Of a DNA stretch of 64,000 nucleotides, positions 51,822-63,100 are shown piece by piece; positions within the stretch are counted from its first letter, which is position 1, and each line of letters opens with the position of its first letter. This stretch comes from Fratercula arctica (Eukaryota; Chordata; Aves; Charadriiformes; Alcidae), in NCBI GenBank assembly GCA_947846985.1, contig CANTUZ010000002.1:135679889-135743888 (forward strand), written 5' to 3'. The position numbers and the translations under genes were made by a program. A model generated the notes under the pieces. The model had not been told where the DNA came from. It worked only from the letters and a program-made list of their open reading frames with translations, and searched no databases.

Positions 51822-52399
51822 TTTTTTCTGTTTTTTTCACAGCAGAATATATGACTTCAGAGGCTAGATTACATGTATTTCCCTTTCACTTTGTTCTTAC
51901 CAGACTGTAACAGCCCTACTTGCTGGTGAAATGTTATGGGAAGCCTGGCTTAATCATTCAGAAAAGAGAGCACACTTTGGGTTTTGGTGTCTTCTGTGTG
52001 AAGATGATTAACCACCTACTTCAAGAAACACTGGCAAATCATATACGTGTTGGTTTAATATGTACTTCAGAACTTACTAAGGTCTGGAGGTATTTTTAAA
52101 GAAACCAGCATAAGAAATAATGCACAGTAAATGCTCATTTCTTGGTTGACTTTCATCAACACATTTCAAATTTTTTATGTATTTCTTCAGATGTGGTTTG
52201 GGGTAAAACAGAACCAACTTTCTGTTCAGTAATTTTACTTCTTAGCTAGGCCTCTTCTAACTCTCTAATTAACAGCATATTGTGCCGAAAACGGTTCATT
52301 CTCAGAGTGATAAGATCAATGGTTTCAGTTAGGGCCAAGGAATGGTATGCAGGAAGGCTCTTGCTTATTCTTATTGCTATAATAACCAAGATCAGCTAA

Positions 52400-52910
52400 T
52401 TTTGTTACTTGCCCTGTTGGAGGGTCGGAAATGGAAAAGCGTAGACGGGTCACACCTGCAGGGAGAAGCGGACAGGACAGGTGACCCAAAATTGACCAAC
52501 AGGGGTATTCCATTCCATCTGCCCCATGTTCAGTGTAATTGCTGAGGGATCAAAGGGTCAGTTCTCTTTTCTTCAATGGCCAACGTCCAAGGAGGACCCT
52601 GTCCGTTCAACTGCCTTTGATCCCAATCCATGTGTTCCTGACTCCAGCTCTGGAATCCAGTTCCTACCCATCACTGAGTCCAGTCTGGGGCTTCCCCAGT
52701 GCCTGCCGGTGACGTCATCCTGTGAGCTTGGTACAGTTTTGTATCTATTTTATTATTTCCTTTTTATTTTATTATTAATATTTCATTAAAGTAGGTTAGT
52801 TTCTTCTAAAATCGTAAATCTCTCTATCTCTCCTCCTCCTCTCTGTGTGCGAGAGGTGGGGGGAGAGCATCTGTTGCCAGCCATGGGCCAATTTGGCCAA
52901 AACCACGACA
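52400..52910 (+). mobile_element. Probable solo LTR of an avian ERVL-type endogenous retrovirus
   Basis: The right end AAACCACGACA-like (here CCAAAACCACGACA, 52897-52910) and the internal block GTGACCCAAAATTGACCAAC followed by GGGGTATTCCATTCC match the common bird ERVL-type LTR as I recall it. Inside are a perfect CRE (TGACGTCA, 52710-52717) and an ATTAAA polyadenylation hexamer (52785-52790), fitting an LTR with U3-R-U5 order on the plus strand. The left end is diverged and no TG start or target duplication was found. No gag, pol or env text is present nearby. Confidence 0.6.
52710..52717. promoter_or_regulatory. CRE/ATF palindrome inside the LTR
   Basis: A perfect TGACGTCA lies in the probable U3/R part of the LTR, between the divergent SLC7A13 and LRRCC1 genes. 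Confidence 0.5.
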
Positions 52911-55900
52911 GTCCCAAAGGTCAAAGCTCAGTAACGCAGCGAACAAAACTTGCAGCTTTTACAGGGCCTAACTCGAAAGACACAGTGGTTCAGATCAGTC
53001 CCGAACAGCTCGATTTTCACTCAAGCACAAAATAAATTAGTCTGAAAAATTAGCTTTATGTAATATGCCATCATGTAAAAGACCTTTAGTTAAAATAGGC
53101 ATGTGCACAGACTGTTATTTTTTAATTTTTTCAGTGACCTGGTAAAAGTGGGTGTCCATCACCACACAGAAACTATGCAGTGACAGAATCCACAGCTCCA
53201 GAGCAGCTTTTAACCATGAGACAATTCTTCCATCTTAAGGAAATCACTGCAGCATTCACAATATACTTTCACCTTCAAAAACCACCAAGTCCTACAGACT
53301 ACAGAAAATTTTAGTGCTACACAAAACACATCTCTATTTATAAAAATCTACCTGCATTTTAAATTGCACTTATTCACTTTATAAATTGCAATATGTTCAA
53401 GTATGCATTTACCATGTATTATGAATAATTCATAGTAATTCAAATATTTATTCACCAGTATTCATGAATTGGAAATTAAGTGTGATAAATGTTTTAAATG
53501 GTTAAAATAAATAATTTTCTGATTTACTTCAGTGCCTTTTCTGAGTCTCCTTCTCTGTGAATGCAGACACTTTTTGAAATCCAGCAGTCTTCCAACTCTT
53601 TGAGTGTTTTGACCATATACAGTTGCTTTTGGATTACTATTTTAAAACAAATCAGTATGACATTAAATGGCATCTTAAAGTACAGATGCAACTGATTTTG
53701 TTTCGCTGTTCACCCTGAAGTATGTTAATTTCTAGTATAACAAAGGCATTTCCAAAATCTCCCAAGAAGCAGATTAATAAGGATTTTTCACTTCTGACAA
53801 AGCTGCCTGATTTCAGAAAACCCCACTGAGATTATTGCTTTCTTGTGTGTGCTTTCTGCCTACCTCAGATAAATGTTGCTAGACTTGCACTGAAATGCTT
53901 TGGAGATTTATGCAAAGTATGCTTTTCATTTTGGTGTGTTGTTGCCAGAGGAGGAGGAGGTAAAATGAGAGATAATGACAACATTCCTACAAATCCAACA
54001 AAAAATGACGTTCTGGAAATGGTGCATTCACATGAGCAGCAGTGGGGCAGAACTCAGTAAAACACAGCCGGTTACACACCACCAGGTAGTTTTCAGCCAA
54101 ACTGCTTTCTTTTTCAATATGTAAGGGCAGAGTCTTCTGAAGCACGTCATAAATATTCACTTCCCAGGTTTTCTGTAAGACGTCCAATTTCTCCCTCTGG
54201 CTGAGAGGATAAATTGCCACAGTCTATACGATTATCTCAAGGTCTCATGTGTCAGTGTCTCCTGCCTCACACCCAACTATGTACTCAATACCTGGTCGCG
54301 TTCACTTTGATTACATTATCCAGAGACTCAACCGCTGAATATAGGGCAAAGATAAACGATTAAAATAACCTAGACACGTTTGTAAGACAAGCCCAAGACT
54401 CCCCTGATACATGGAGTAGACTGAACAGCTATATTATCATCAAAATAAAATGCCAAAGTACTACAATTTTTACAGTCAACAGGGAATGACGACATTTCTT
54501 TTGAGTGTCAACTACTGAGTTCTCTTTGACAGTAAAATGAGGTCAAGAAAGTGCTATATGACAGCTATGGCTGAAAGCTGAAACTTCAGCTGATCACTTC
54601 TGGTTCTCCTAGCATTTTGGATTTTCCCTTTTAATTTTTTCTCAAAATTTTTTTAGCTTTCAATGTCAAGTTTTTCATTACCCATTATCTAATACTTATC
54701 TCGACTTATACCTTCAGTCACTGTAGTTTCTCTGTATTTAAGAGAGAAATCAATACAGAAAAGTAATGAAATAACATTTTTGTTGCCTACAATTTATATG
54801 TATTATCTCCTAATTGTAATCAACTGAATTTCAATGTACTTGGCTAAGGAGTCTCCATTTCAATCTTGTCAATAATTTTCCGTGTGTATTCACTTGGTCT
54901 TTCCTACGATCCACCCACTGACTAGACGGACTAGAAAGAAGCCCATCTGTCTAAAAAATGTCAGATTTCCTTTTCAATTAACTACACAGTATTTTAAGCA
55001 TAGTTTTGACTTATCTCTGCATCATCCCAAATCCTTTAAGGGGAAAAGATGTAGCTGTAGAAAATTAGAACCTAATTTGTCTTACAAAGTTTCAGTAAAT
55101 AGTCTTCTGTGTTGTCTCTGAAGAAGCTTGCTGCTGCTGACATTCAGCAAGGATAAAAAACAACAGGAACAAAAGAAAAACCTGAAGAGACCTTCTAGGA
55201 AAAAAACAGTCACAATTAGTCTTCCTTGGCATGTGTCAAGGGACAGACTTCATTTAATTTGACTGATACATTTTATTTATAATCCTAATTTTCTTCCTCC
55301 TCTTCTTAAGATCACCTTTTGTGGGGAATACGACATTTCAAAGTAGTTTTCTTTGTCTTGCCTTCTGAAAGGAGCTCAACAGCTATTCAAGGATTTCTCC
55401 AAGTCCCACTAGATAGAAGCCAGTTTACCATCTGCCACACCAGACCCCATCATGCATTCACAAACTTTTATTCAGAACATGAGTCTGCACATAGAGGCAC
55501 ATGACAACCTACTGCCTTGATAATATTCCTTTTTTCCTGGTACTCTGCTGAACTTATTATACATCTGCCTTAAGGATCTATTTGTTTTCCTGGCAGAGAC
55601 ATCATTCTACTATTGATAAAAAACAGACCCACACAGTAGTCACCTAATGACAAACCAAAAAACGTGGAGAAAGTCACTGTTTGCTGACATGCTAAGATGT
55701 TTGCACTTGCATCCCATACAGCTGTTCATACCAGTCATAGAGTTTACTTCTCCTAAGTATTTGATAAAATATCAACGTAAGTGTGTTTGCATGAGCTGCT
55801 GTACGCATTCTTCGTTGGGCTGTAACGCATAAAGTATGATGGATTTTTTACAGTAACAGGTATGAACAATCAGTGATAACTGATATCAGTAATAGTACTC

Positions 55901-56819
55901 ATCTGTGTAAATGCAGATATTTAAAAACAAGGTGTCTAGACTTCATTAGGCTTTTCCTGTAGTAAGTAGGAAAGAGATGGGTTGAGATTCATCCAATCCC
56001 AGCACAGGCAGTATGAACTGCCCACTGGAAATTGTTCCCCTTCTACCTTTAGATGGTTCGATGAATCTAGACTCCCTCCCATGGGGATGGGCTTGCATTT
56101 GCTACACCAAATGCTCAGTGTTGGACTGAAAGCTTATAGTTATGTTATAGTGCCCTGAAGAATAAAGCCATTCATGAAGAATGTCAATATGGTATTGTAA
56201 ACTGGCACTCCAATAGTACTGATATTAAAGAGCAGGTACAGTGCCTAGTCCAAGTAAGAAGTCTATTAGGACATCTAGTCCGGCCTTACTGAACTTTGTT
56301 TAGTCAATATTCACCTTCAACTACACCTCTCCTCACAATCCCAGTTGTACTGTAACAGCCAGTGCCTTATCACTACTTCTGGTCACCTGGAGGCTCTCCC
56401 CATGGTGCAGGCAGGCCACGCTGAGCAAGGGCCCACGGCTGTGGCCAGCAGAAACCACTAAGCAGCTGTACAGAGCCCTGGGATTTCCCCGCTCTTCAGG
56501 ATCCATTGGGGGTCATGCCATGCTCAAGTATTGGGCTGGCAGCCCCAGATTTCAGCACCCCGACCCTGCGCAGTGAGGCCCATGGGCAAGTAGCCCATGC
56601 TCTAAGCACTGCCTGGGCTTCAGTGCATTAGAAAATGCCTCTTCTTACAGACTGAATCTGCGGCCGGAGGCAAAGCCAGGCCAGGCCTGCCTGAGGAAGT
56701 GGCAAGCCTTGAGCCATGACTGGACTAAACTCTTCATACTATATCAGCCCTAAAAAAAAAGGCAAAGTCCCCAAACACCTCCCTGAGGCGACTGCAAAGC
56801 GCTTCAGTTTACAATCCCA
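52911..56819. other. Intergenic between SLC7A13 and LRRCC1, no gene seen
   Basis: Mostly AT-rich unique DNA between the LTR and the CpG island, turning GC-richer from about 56380. No tRNA, small RNA or exon was recognised. Together with 51822-52399 it forms the shared upstream region of the two divergent genes. Confidence 0.6.
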
Positions 56820-56875
56820 GCCCCTTCGCTACTCGCGGCAGTGCGGGGGCGGGCCTGGCCCCACAGGCGACGGCA

Positions 56876-56905
56876 GGGCAGGGCAGGGCAGGGCAGGGCA
56901 GGGCA
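56876..56905 (+). repeat. (GGGCA)6 tandem repeat in the LRRCC1 promoter
   Basis: Six perfect copies of the pentamer GGGCA sit just upstream of the YY1-like and NRF1-like sites. Such a promoter microsatellite is likely length-polymorphic. Confidence 0.9.
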
Positions 56906-57096
56906 GGGGCCCCGCCTCCATGGCGGCCTCGCCTGCCGCAGTGCGCATGCGCCGGCGGGGAAACCGCGGGGACGTGTCGCTTTGCGGCGGGCTGTCGTGA
57001 GAGCGTTGTGTTCCGGCCGTAAAGCAGGGCGCATCGGCGTGAGGGGAGGGAAGTTTGAAGTGCGGCGGCGGTTGGTGCGGGGAAGGGGATAGCGGT

Positions 57097-57155
57097 ATGG
57101 CGGGGGATCGCGCCGTCCCTGGCGAGCTCTGCCTCATGAATAAGGGCGTGAAGAG
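57097..57155 (+). CDS. LRRCC1: LRRCC1 coding exon 1 (residues 1-20)
   Basis: The ATG at 57097 has G at -3 and G at +4, inside the CpG island. It encodes MAGDRAVPGELCLMNKGVK plus two bases of a Ser codon, then donor GTGAGG. The LCLMNKGVKS segment corresponds to the short conserved motif that precedes the first LRR in mammalian LRRCC1. The N terminus is shorter than the acidic, alanine-rich human one. A noncoding part of the exon must lie upstream, but its start is not visible. Confidence 0.85.
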
Positions 57156-60100
57156 GTGAGGAGAGTGCCGGAGGGGCAGGCGGGGCTGGTGCCTCGCCGC
57201 AGGCGGCGCGGGGAGCCGGGCCCTCGGGGCGAGGGGAGGCCGCGGCCGTGGCGGGGCTGGGTCGGGCGGCTCGGGAGTGAAGCTGGCCGGCTGATGGCGG
57301 GCGCCTTTCTCTCGCAGCTTGCTGGAGGTGTCCCTGAGCTCGGACCTGCACGCGCTCAACCTGCACTGTAACCGCATCGCCAGAATCGAAGGGCTCGGCC
57401 ACCTCCGGAATCTGCAGCATTTAGATCTGTCATCCAACCAGATCCGCCGGATCGAGGGGCTCAGTTCCCTGGCTAATCTGCGCACCCTAAGCTTGTCCTG
57501 TAACCTGATAACGAAAGTGGAGGGTCTGCAATATTAGTTTCTGTTTGTTTAGCAACTTATGGAGCTTTTCTAAGAGCTCTGTTAAAGCTTGCTTCTGGAA
57601 AGTATGCATATAATTAGGGCTATATGAAGCTAATAAGAGCTACCAGCCATATTGTTGTGCAAATTTTAAAAAGAGTATGTAGTCTCTGTAAGCTTTATCA
57701 TAGCTAAATGCCTTAATTTAGAAGGAAAATCTGGTTATTATATTATGATTATAGTTTATTGTCATAATTTGCAGTTATGATTTTAAAAGGCTTACTTTGC
57801 AAGTTTTGGTTTGATAAAAGCAGAGCATTCTTCTGAAAATCTTACTGTTTCTTTTTTTCCCCTTATTTTTTTTAGGACTGGAAAAACTCTTTAATTTAAC
57901 TATACTGAATTTGTCCTATAATCGCATACATGATCTCTCTGGTAAGTGACTTTGGCATGTGCAGTGCAATAAAAAGCATTTGCTTCACTTTAATTTTGCA
58001 AACCTTGACCAAATGTATTTTTAGAAGTTTCTAGTATTTCAGCCAACTGACTGAGTAATGCTACTACAGGCAGCAGTTGCTGCTACTCTTAGCCTTCAAG
58101 TTTCTAACATCAAGGGTTGTTCTGAACTGGAATTTATTTGGTAAGGCTGAGTTTGCTCATGAAATAGTACAGTAAACATTTCAAACTAATTTCTTAAGTG
58201 AAAAATGCAATAGCCTTGGAAGATATTTCCAAAAGAGTCACATCTTTCCTTTTTATAGGACAAAAATTCAACTTTGGATATGATCTGGAAGATCTCTTCT
58301 AAATCTGTTTGTTGAAATGGTCAATTGTTGCTTCTAACTAAGATTTCAAGCTACAGAATCAAGGGAGTTTGTAATAGAAAATGAAAAAGAATATTGGTGA
58401 CAATTTTGTTAATGAACTGAGTTATAAAAAGGAACTTCAAGTAAAATGTTTATGTTCACATGCTTAACAGTTAGAAACTAATCTGTTTCTTTAAAGTTAA
58501 CTCTCATATCTAGCTTAAGCATTGTACTGTGTGGTAGTGTACCATAGATGATTAATATATGTAGACAGGGACATGGAGCAAAAGTATTTACATCATTTCC
58601 AGTTGTGATGTATTATTTACTGAATATTTTTCAGCAAGATGCCATTTGTTCTAAATCCTATACTCCAAGATTGTAGCAGAAATCATTATTTTGTGTTTTT
58701 TCGCAAATTTTCAGGATTTCAGTGCCTTCATGGAACCAGTCATAAGATTAGCCATATTGACCTTCACAGCAACTGTGTAAGCAATATGGATCACTTACTT
58801 CAGTGCACGAAGGGGCTGCGCTGTTTGACGAATCTGACACTGGAAAAAAATGGGAAGGCCAATCCAGTTTGTCACACAGCAGGTATGGGTCTCGTGTTAG
58901 GTAGGTACTTGGTGCTCTTTAGGTCAGTGATTTCCCTTAAGCTGTCAGCCACATTCTGAAGTTTGCAAATTCATAAACCGGCCAGCCTGCAGAAGTCTAA
59001 ATTCTGTCAAAATGAAATTTTTTTCCATAGAGAAATCTCCCCTCTGCAGGCATATGCTCAAAATTGTAACTTCTTGTATGCTTTGATAAGGCTCAACTTT
59101 TCACTTTTAGGTTAAGGCAGGAGATGGACAAAGAGTGATGGAAAGAGAAAGTGTTGCAGAAATGGGAGGAAGGGAGTATTAATATTATAAGATTGGAGGG
59201 TGGAGAATTTGAAGAATGTACATAAAGATATTGTGCTGTATAGATAGAGGGCAGATATGGGAGTACATGGTTTTCCTCTACTGGTGGAGGCCATGAGAGG
59301 CAGATCAGTAGTAAGCACCATTAACCTTTCCTCCTTTTCCCACAGCTTCAGTAAGCAGTGGCAGACTATACGATGCTCTGCAGTAATTAGCATTTTCATC
59401 AAAATAGTAGGTGGGGGTCTCGCTAGGCAGCATGGAGACAAGTTGGAGGAATGTGTGTGGATACATCACTTTCATTTGTTTTGCCTAGAGCTTCTGGTTT
59501 GGGGATAAGTTTTTTGCGCCATTTAAATGTTACACCCTGTGTTCAAACAAGTTAAACCGTAGCATCCTGTTTTGGTGCAGGTTTTGTTTGTTTTCTTCAT
59601 TTGTGTATAAGAGCGGGGAAAATCTCCTACAAGAAGGTAGAAGTGGAGGATTGATACTTCTGGGACAGCTCAAAGATGATTTTGGAAGTATTTAAATGTC
59701 AGTCCATGACCCTTCATGCTTCCTAAAATACTAAATTTCATTGCCAACTACAAAGAGTAAAACAGTAGGAATTACAGTAATACAAAATAACAACCATATC
59801 ATGAGCATATAACTGATATAGGTGATAATATGTGTACGGTTATAAAACAAACCTCAGAGATTATTGAGGGAAGCCAACTAAGTCCTTAGGTAATGTTTTC
59901 AAAAGCACCAATGAACAAGTTTTGCAAGTGCATTCAGGCACCATAGAAGCAGCAACAGGACTACTAAAGCTATCTTGATAACTTAGAAAATTCCACTAGT
60001 TTTCTTCTGTAAGTGTTTACTTACATACCTCTTTAAATCTACCTCTTTGATGGCACTTTCAAAAGTAACTGCAATGTTTAGAAGCCCAAATTCTATTAAT

Positions 60101-63100
60101 TTAGAGAAATTTAACTTCAATTCCTTACAATTTCATAACACCTTATTTCATTCACTGAAAGAGGATGAAGTTATCAGTCCTTTCAGAACTTGCCTTTCCA
60201 TTATGCCTGTCTACCCTCACACTTGATACAACTGTTCTGGTGCAGTGAGCCCGATATTAAAAGGTTGTCTGTGCAACTGCAGTGTGCTGATGACAATGGG
60301 GAAATCCTCGTGTAGACCACAACTAGTCAAGCAGCTTCCCAGTTCATTTGTTTAGTAATGTTGTCTGTTGAAAGCCTTATGGGTGGGGAAGGGTGAGACA
60401 CTTGTAGATAACTTGCTACTTTTTTTCTTTGAATAAAAATGCAATGAATAATTTGAGATGACAAGGTACCTAAAATACACTAGACACTTCTTTTCAGCAA
60501 TTAATTTCAATTTAAATGTCGCATTTTCCTCAAGGTTATAGAGAAACTGTTCTTCAGATGTTGCCCCAGCTAACAGCTCTAGATGGCAAAAATATTTCTG
60601 GTGAACCAGTGGACCCGGCAGAAGAAAACTGTTCAGATTTGCAGTGTTTAGAAGACATTCTGGGCTGTTTGGTTTCATCTGGATGCCCCTCATCCAGAGA
60701 TCAGGTGCCATAGTTTTTGTGTACTGATTTTAAAATTGATACATTTATCTTTATATCGCATGAAACTCACTAATGTTACAAGGGTTGTATTTCCTCTTAA
60801 TAGAACTATGTTACCTTACCCGTGGTGACACCACATATCGACCAGGCATTAGATCATTTTCGTCAACGTACAAGAGTACCAGTACAAAGTGCCATTAGCT
60901 CCTCTACAGAGCTTGTCTCATCTTCAGAAACAGAGAAGGCCGAACTTGATAAACTACGCAGTGAAATAAGAATTAAAAAAATAGAAGATCAAATTTCACA
61001 GATACTGCAAAAGGTAATTTTTTTTTTTCCTGTGGTTGCACAGAAAGTTTTGTTTGTAAAATGAGGTGTACCTCTTCATAATGCAAGAGTTTGCTGGGAC
61101 AGACTGAAGCATGTCTACTGGTATGCATGTGCTGACTTCATGCTAATGTATATTTAATAATTTTGAGAAACTGGGAATAAAATAAAACCAAGTCTTTAAA
61201 ACTGAAGATCACACTTTGAATCATCAAAACTTTCATACTAAATAAAAACCGTAGTTCTCCTAGTCCCATATACTATCCGATCATATTACATTAGATAGAA
61301 AATTGTTTTCTATTTTTTACCCTGAAGCCATCGATATATGTAACTGAACCTGAGTAAAATATGAAATACAGTAAAACATCTGGATTACAGAGTTGTTGAA
61401 AATTAACTTTGCTAAGTAACAGGTCAAGTTAGTCTGGTATGTTTGTCAGGTATGTTTTTGTAACAGTTTATGGTGTATTTTGCATGTTTACAGGGCTTTA
61501 TTTTCAAATGCTGTAGTAGTTTTAAATTTTGTACCACGCTTCTATGCCTAAGGATTTTAAACAAACTTCAGGTATTTCAGAAAGATACAACTGCATGTTC
61601 TCATGCATGCTATTCTGTTGGGTTTATTTTATCTTTAAAACAACAATATGTTTTAGCAAGGAGGGAAGGGGAAGTTTGGAAGCAATTATTTACTTCTCTA
61701 TCAAATTAGCCAATTAGATAATTGCCTGTTACAAATTAGCCAATTAGAAATTGTAAAATGTATAGGTAAAACTCCTATCTGTTCTTAGGTATCTGATACC
61801 TCAAGAAGGGAAGCTCCTCCAAACGTTCTCAAAGCTAAGAGAGACACAGATCCAACTTCTGAGAGCGAAAATGAGAGTGGGAAAGAGAACAGCAAAAAGG
61901 TTGTGAAAAGAAGCAAGATCCCTACTTACCGTAGAACTACCTCATCTACTAGATGTCACGCGAATCATCTTAAGAACAAAATAAATGACAGGTATCCCAG
62001 TGTTTGCCATATAAAGCCAAAATAAATTAAGCTGAGCTTCTTGCAACAGGACAAGGGGTAATAGCTTTAAACTAAAAGAGGGTAGATTTATACTGGATAT
62101 AAGGAAGATATTTTTTTTTATGATAAGCGTGGTGAAACACTGGCACAGGTTGCCCAGGGAAGTGGTAGATGCCCCATCCCTGGAAACATTCAAGGTCAGG
62201 TTGGACGAGGCTCTGAGCAACCTGATCTAGTTGAAGATGTCCCTGCTCAATGCAAGAGGGTTGGACTAGATGACCTTTATTGGTCCCTTCCAACCCAAAC
62301 TATTCTGTGGTTCTATGAATATTGTCAGAGTGAACATAGTTTGACTTGAAACATTTTGCTGACAGTGGCAGGTTGGGTAAATCAGCTCTGTTGTTAATGC
62401 TCTAAAAATTATTCACTCCTGAGACTTCATAAGAGATCTGTTGATGAGGAAAACAATGTCAAACTTCTGAAGTGTTCTCCCCACCCCAAAGAAAATGAGT
62501 TATGTCAGCTGGCCCTGCTTATAAATGTTTAATATACAAGCCCCTTTTTTCTTAATCTGACTGTTTACATATAACCTTCTGCATCCTTGTTTTTCCATAT
62601 TAGTCCTTTACGTATTATGATGTATTATTTGAAACTTTTTGAAGTTCACTCTTTGCTCACTCATTTCCCTATATGAGCATTTTCTGTCTTTAGGTGAAAA
62701 GGAAATTGAACTGAAGATTCCAAAATAAACACTTTCAGAATTCTAACAGCTTATACTTTCATCGTTGTTTTAAATTGTGGAGACAGAAGAATTCTCCACA
62801 GACACAAGGACTGAGTCAAATTAAAAAATAAAAAATACATGGTGTCAGAATGATGGTCAGGAATATAACTGTCCCTATTTTGTGCTGAAGCGAAGGATGC
62901 TATAATGATTTCTTTGATTTATATAGTAAATATCAGAAGTGATGAATAGAAGATTATATAAATTGGAATATACTTAGTCTGTCACTGCAGCTCTATAGCT
63001 ACTCTGCTTCTTTAAAATTGTTTCATATCTCTGTAATAATAAGATGTTTTTCAGATAACATCTTTTAGTACTATGTATTTCTTTTGCAGCTGAAGATTTG

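Larger units (their letters stand above)
56820..57320 (+). promoter_or_regulatory. CpG-rich promoter region of LRRCC1
   Basis: CpG and G+C rise sharply here against an AT-rich background, and no TATA box is seen. Visible sites are a GC box (GGGGGCGGGCC, 56845-56855), an ATGGCGGC YY1-like site (56920-56927) and a perfect NRF1 palindrome TGCGCATGCGC (56942-56952). Together these suggest a housekeeping-type dispersed promoter. The transcription start is inferred to lie between about 56950 and 57090. Confidence 0.75.

Noticed and set aside
57156..57371. Plus-strand frame running through LRRCC1 intron 1 into exon 2
   Set aside because: It is out of phase with the LRR frame and explained by high GC in the intron.
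56809..57485. Minus-strand open frames of 203 and 218 codons across the CpG island
   Set aside because: GC-rich DNA lacks stop codons. The frames overlap LRRCC1 exons 1-2 antisense, give proline/arginine/alanine-rich low-complexity text and show no domain.
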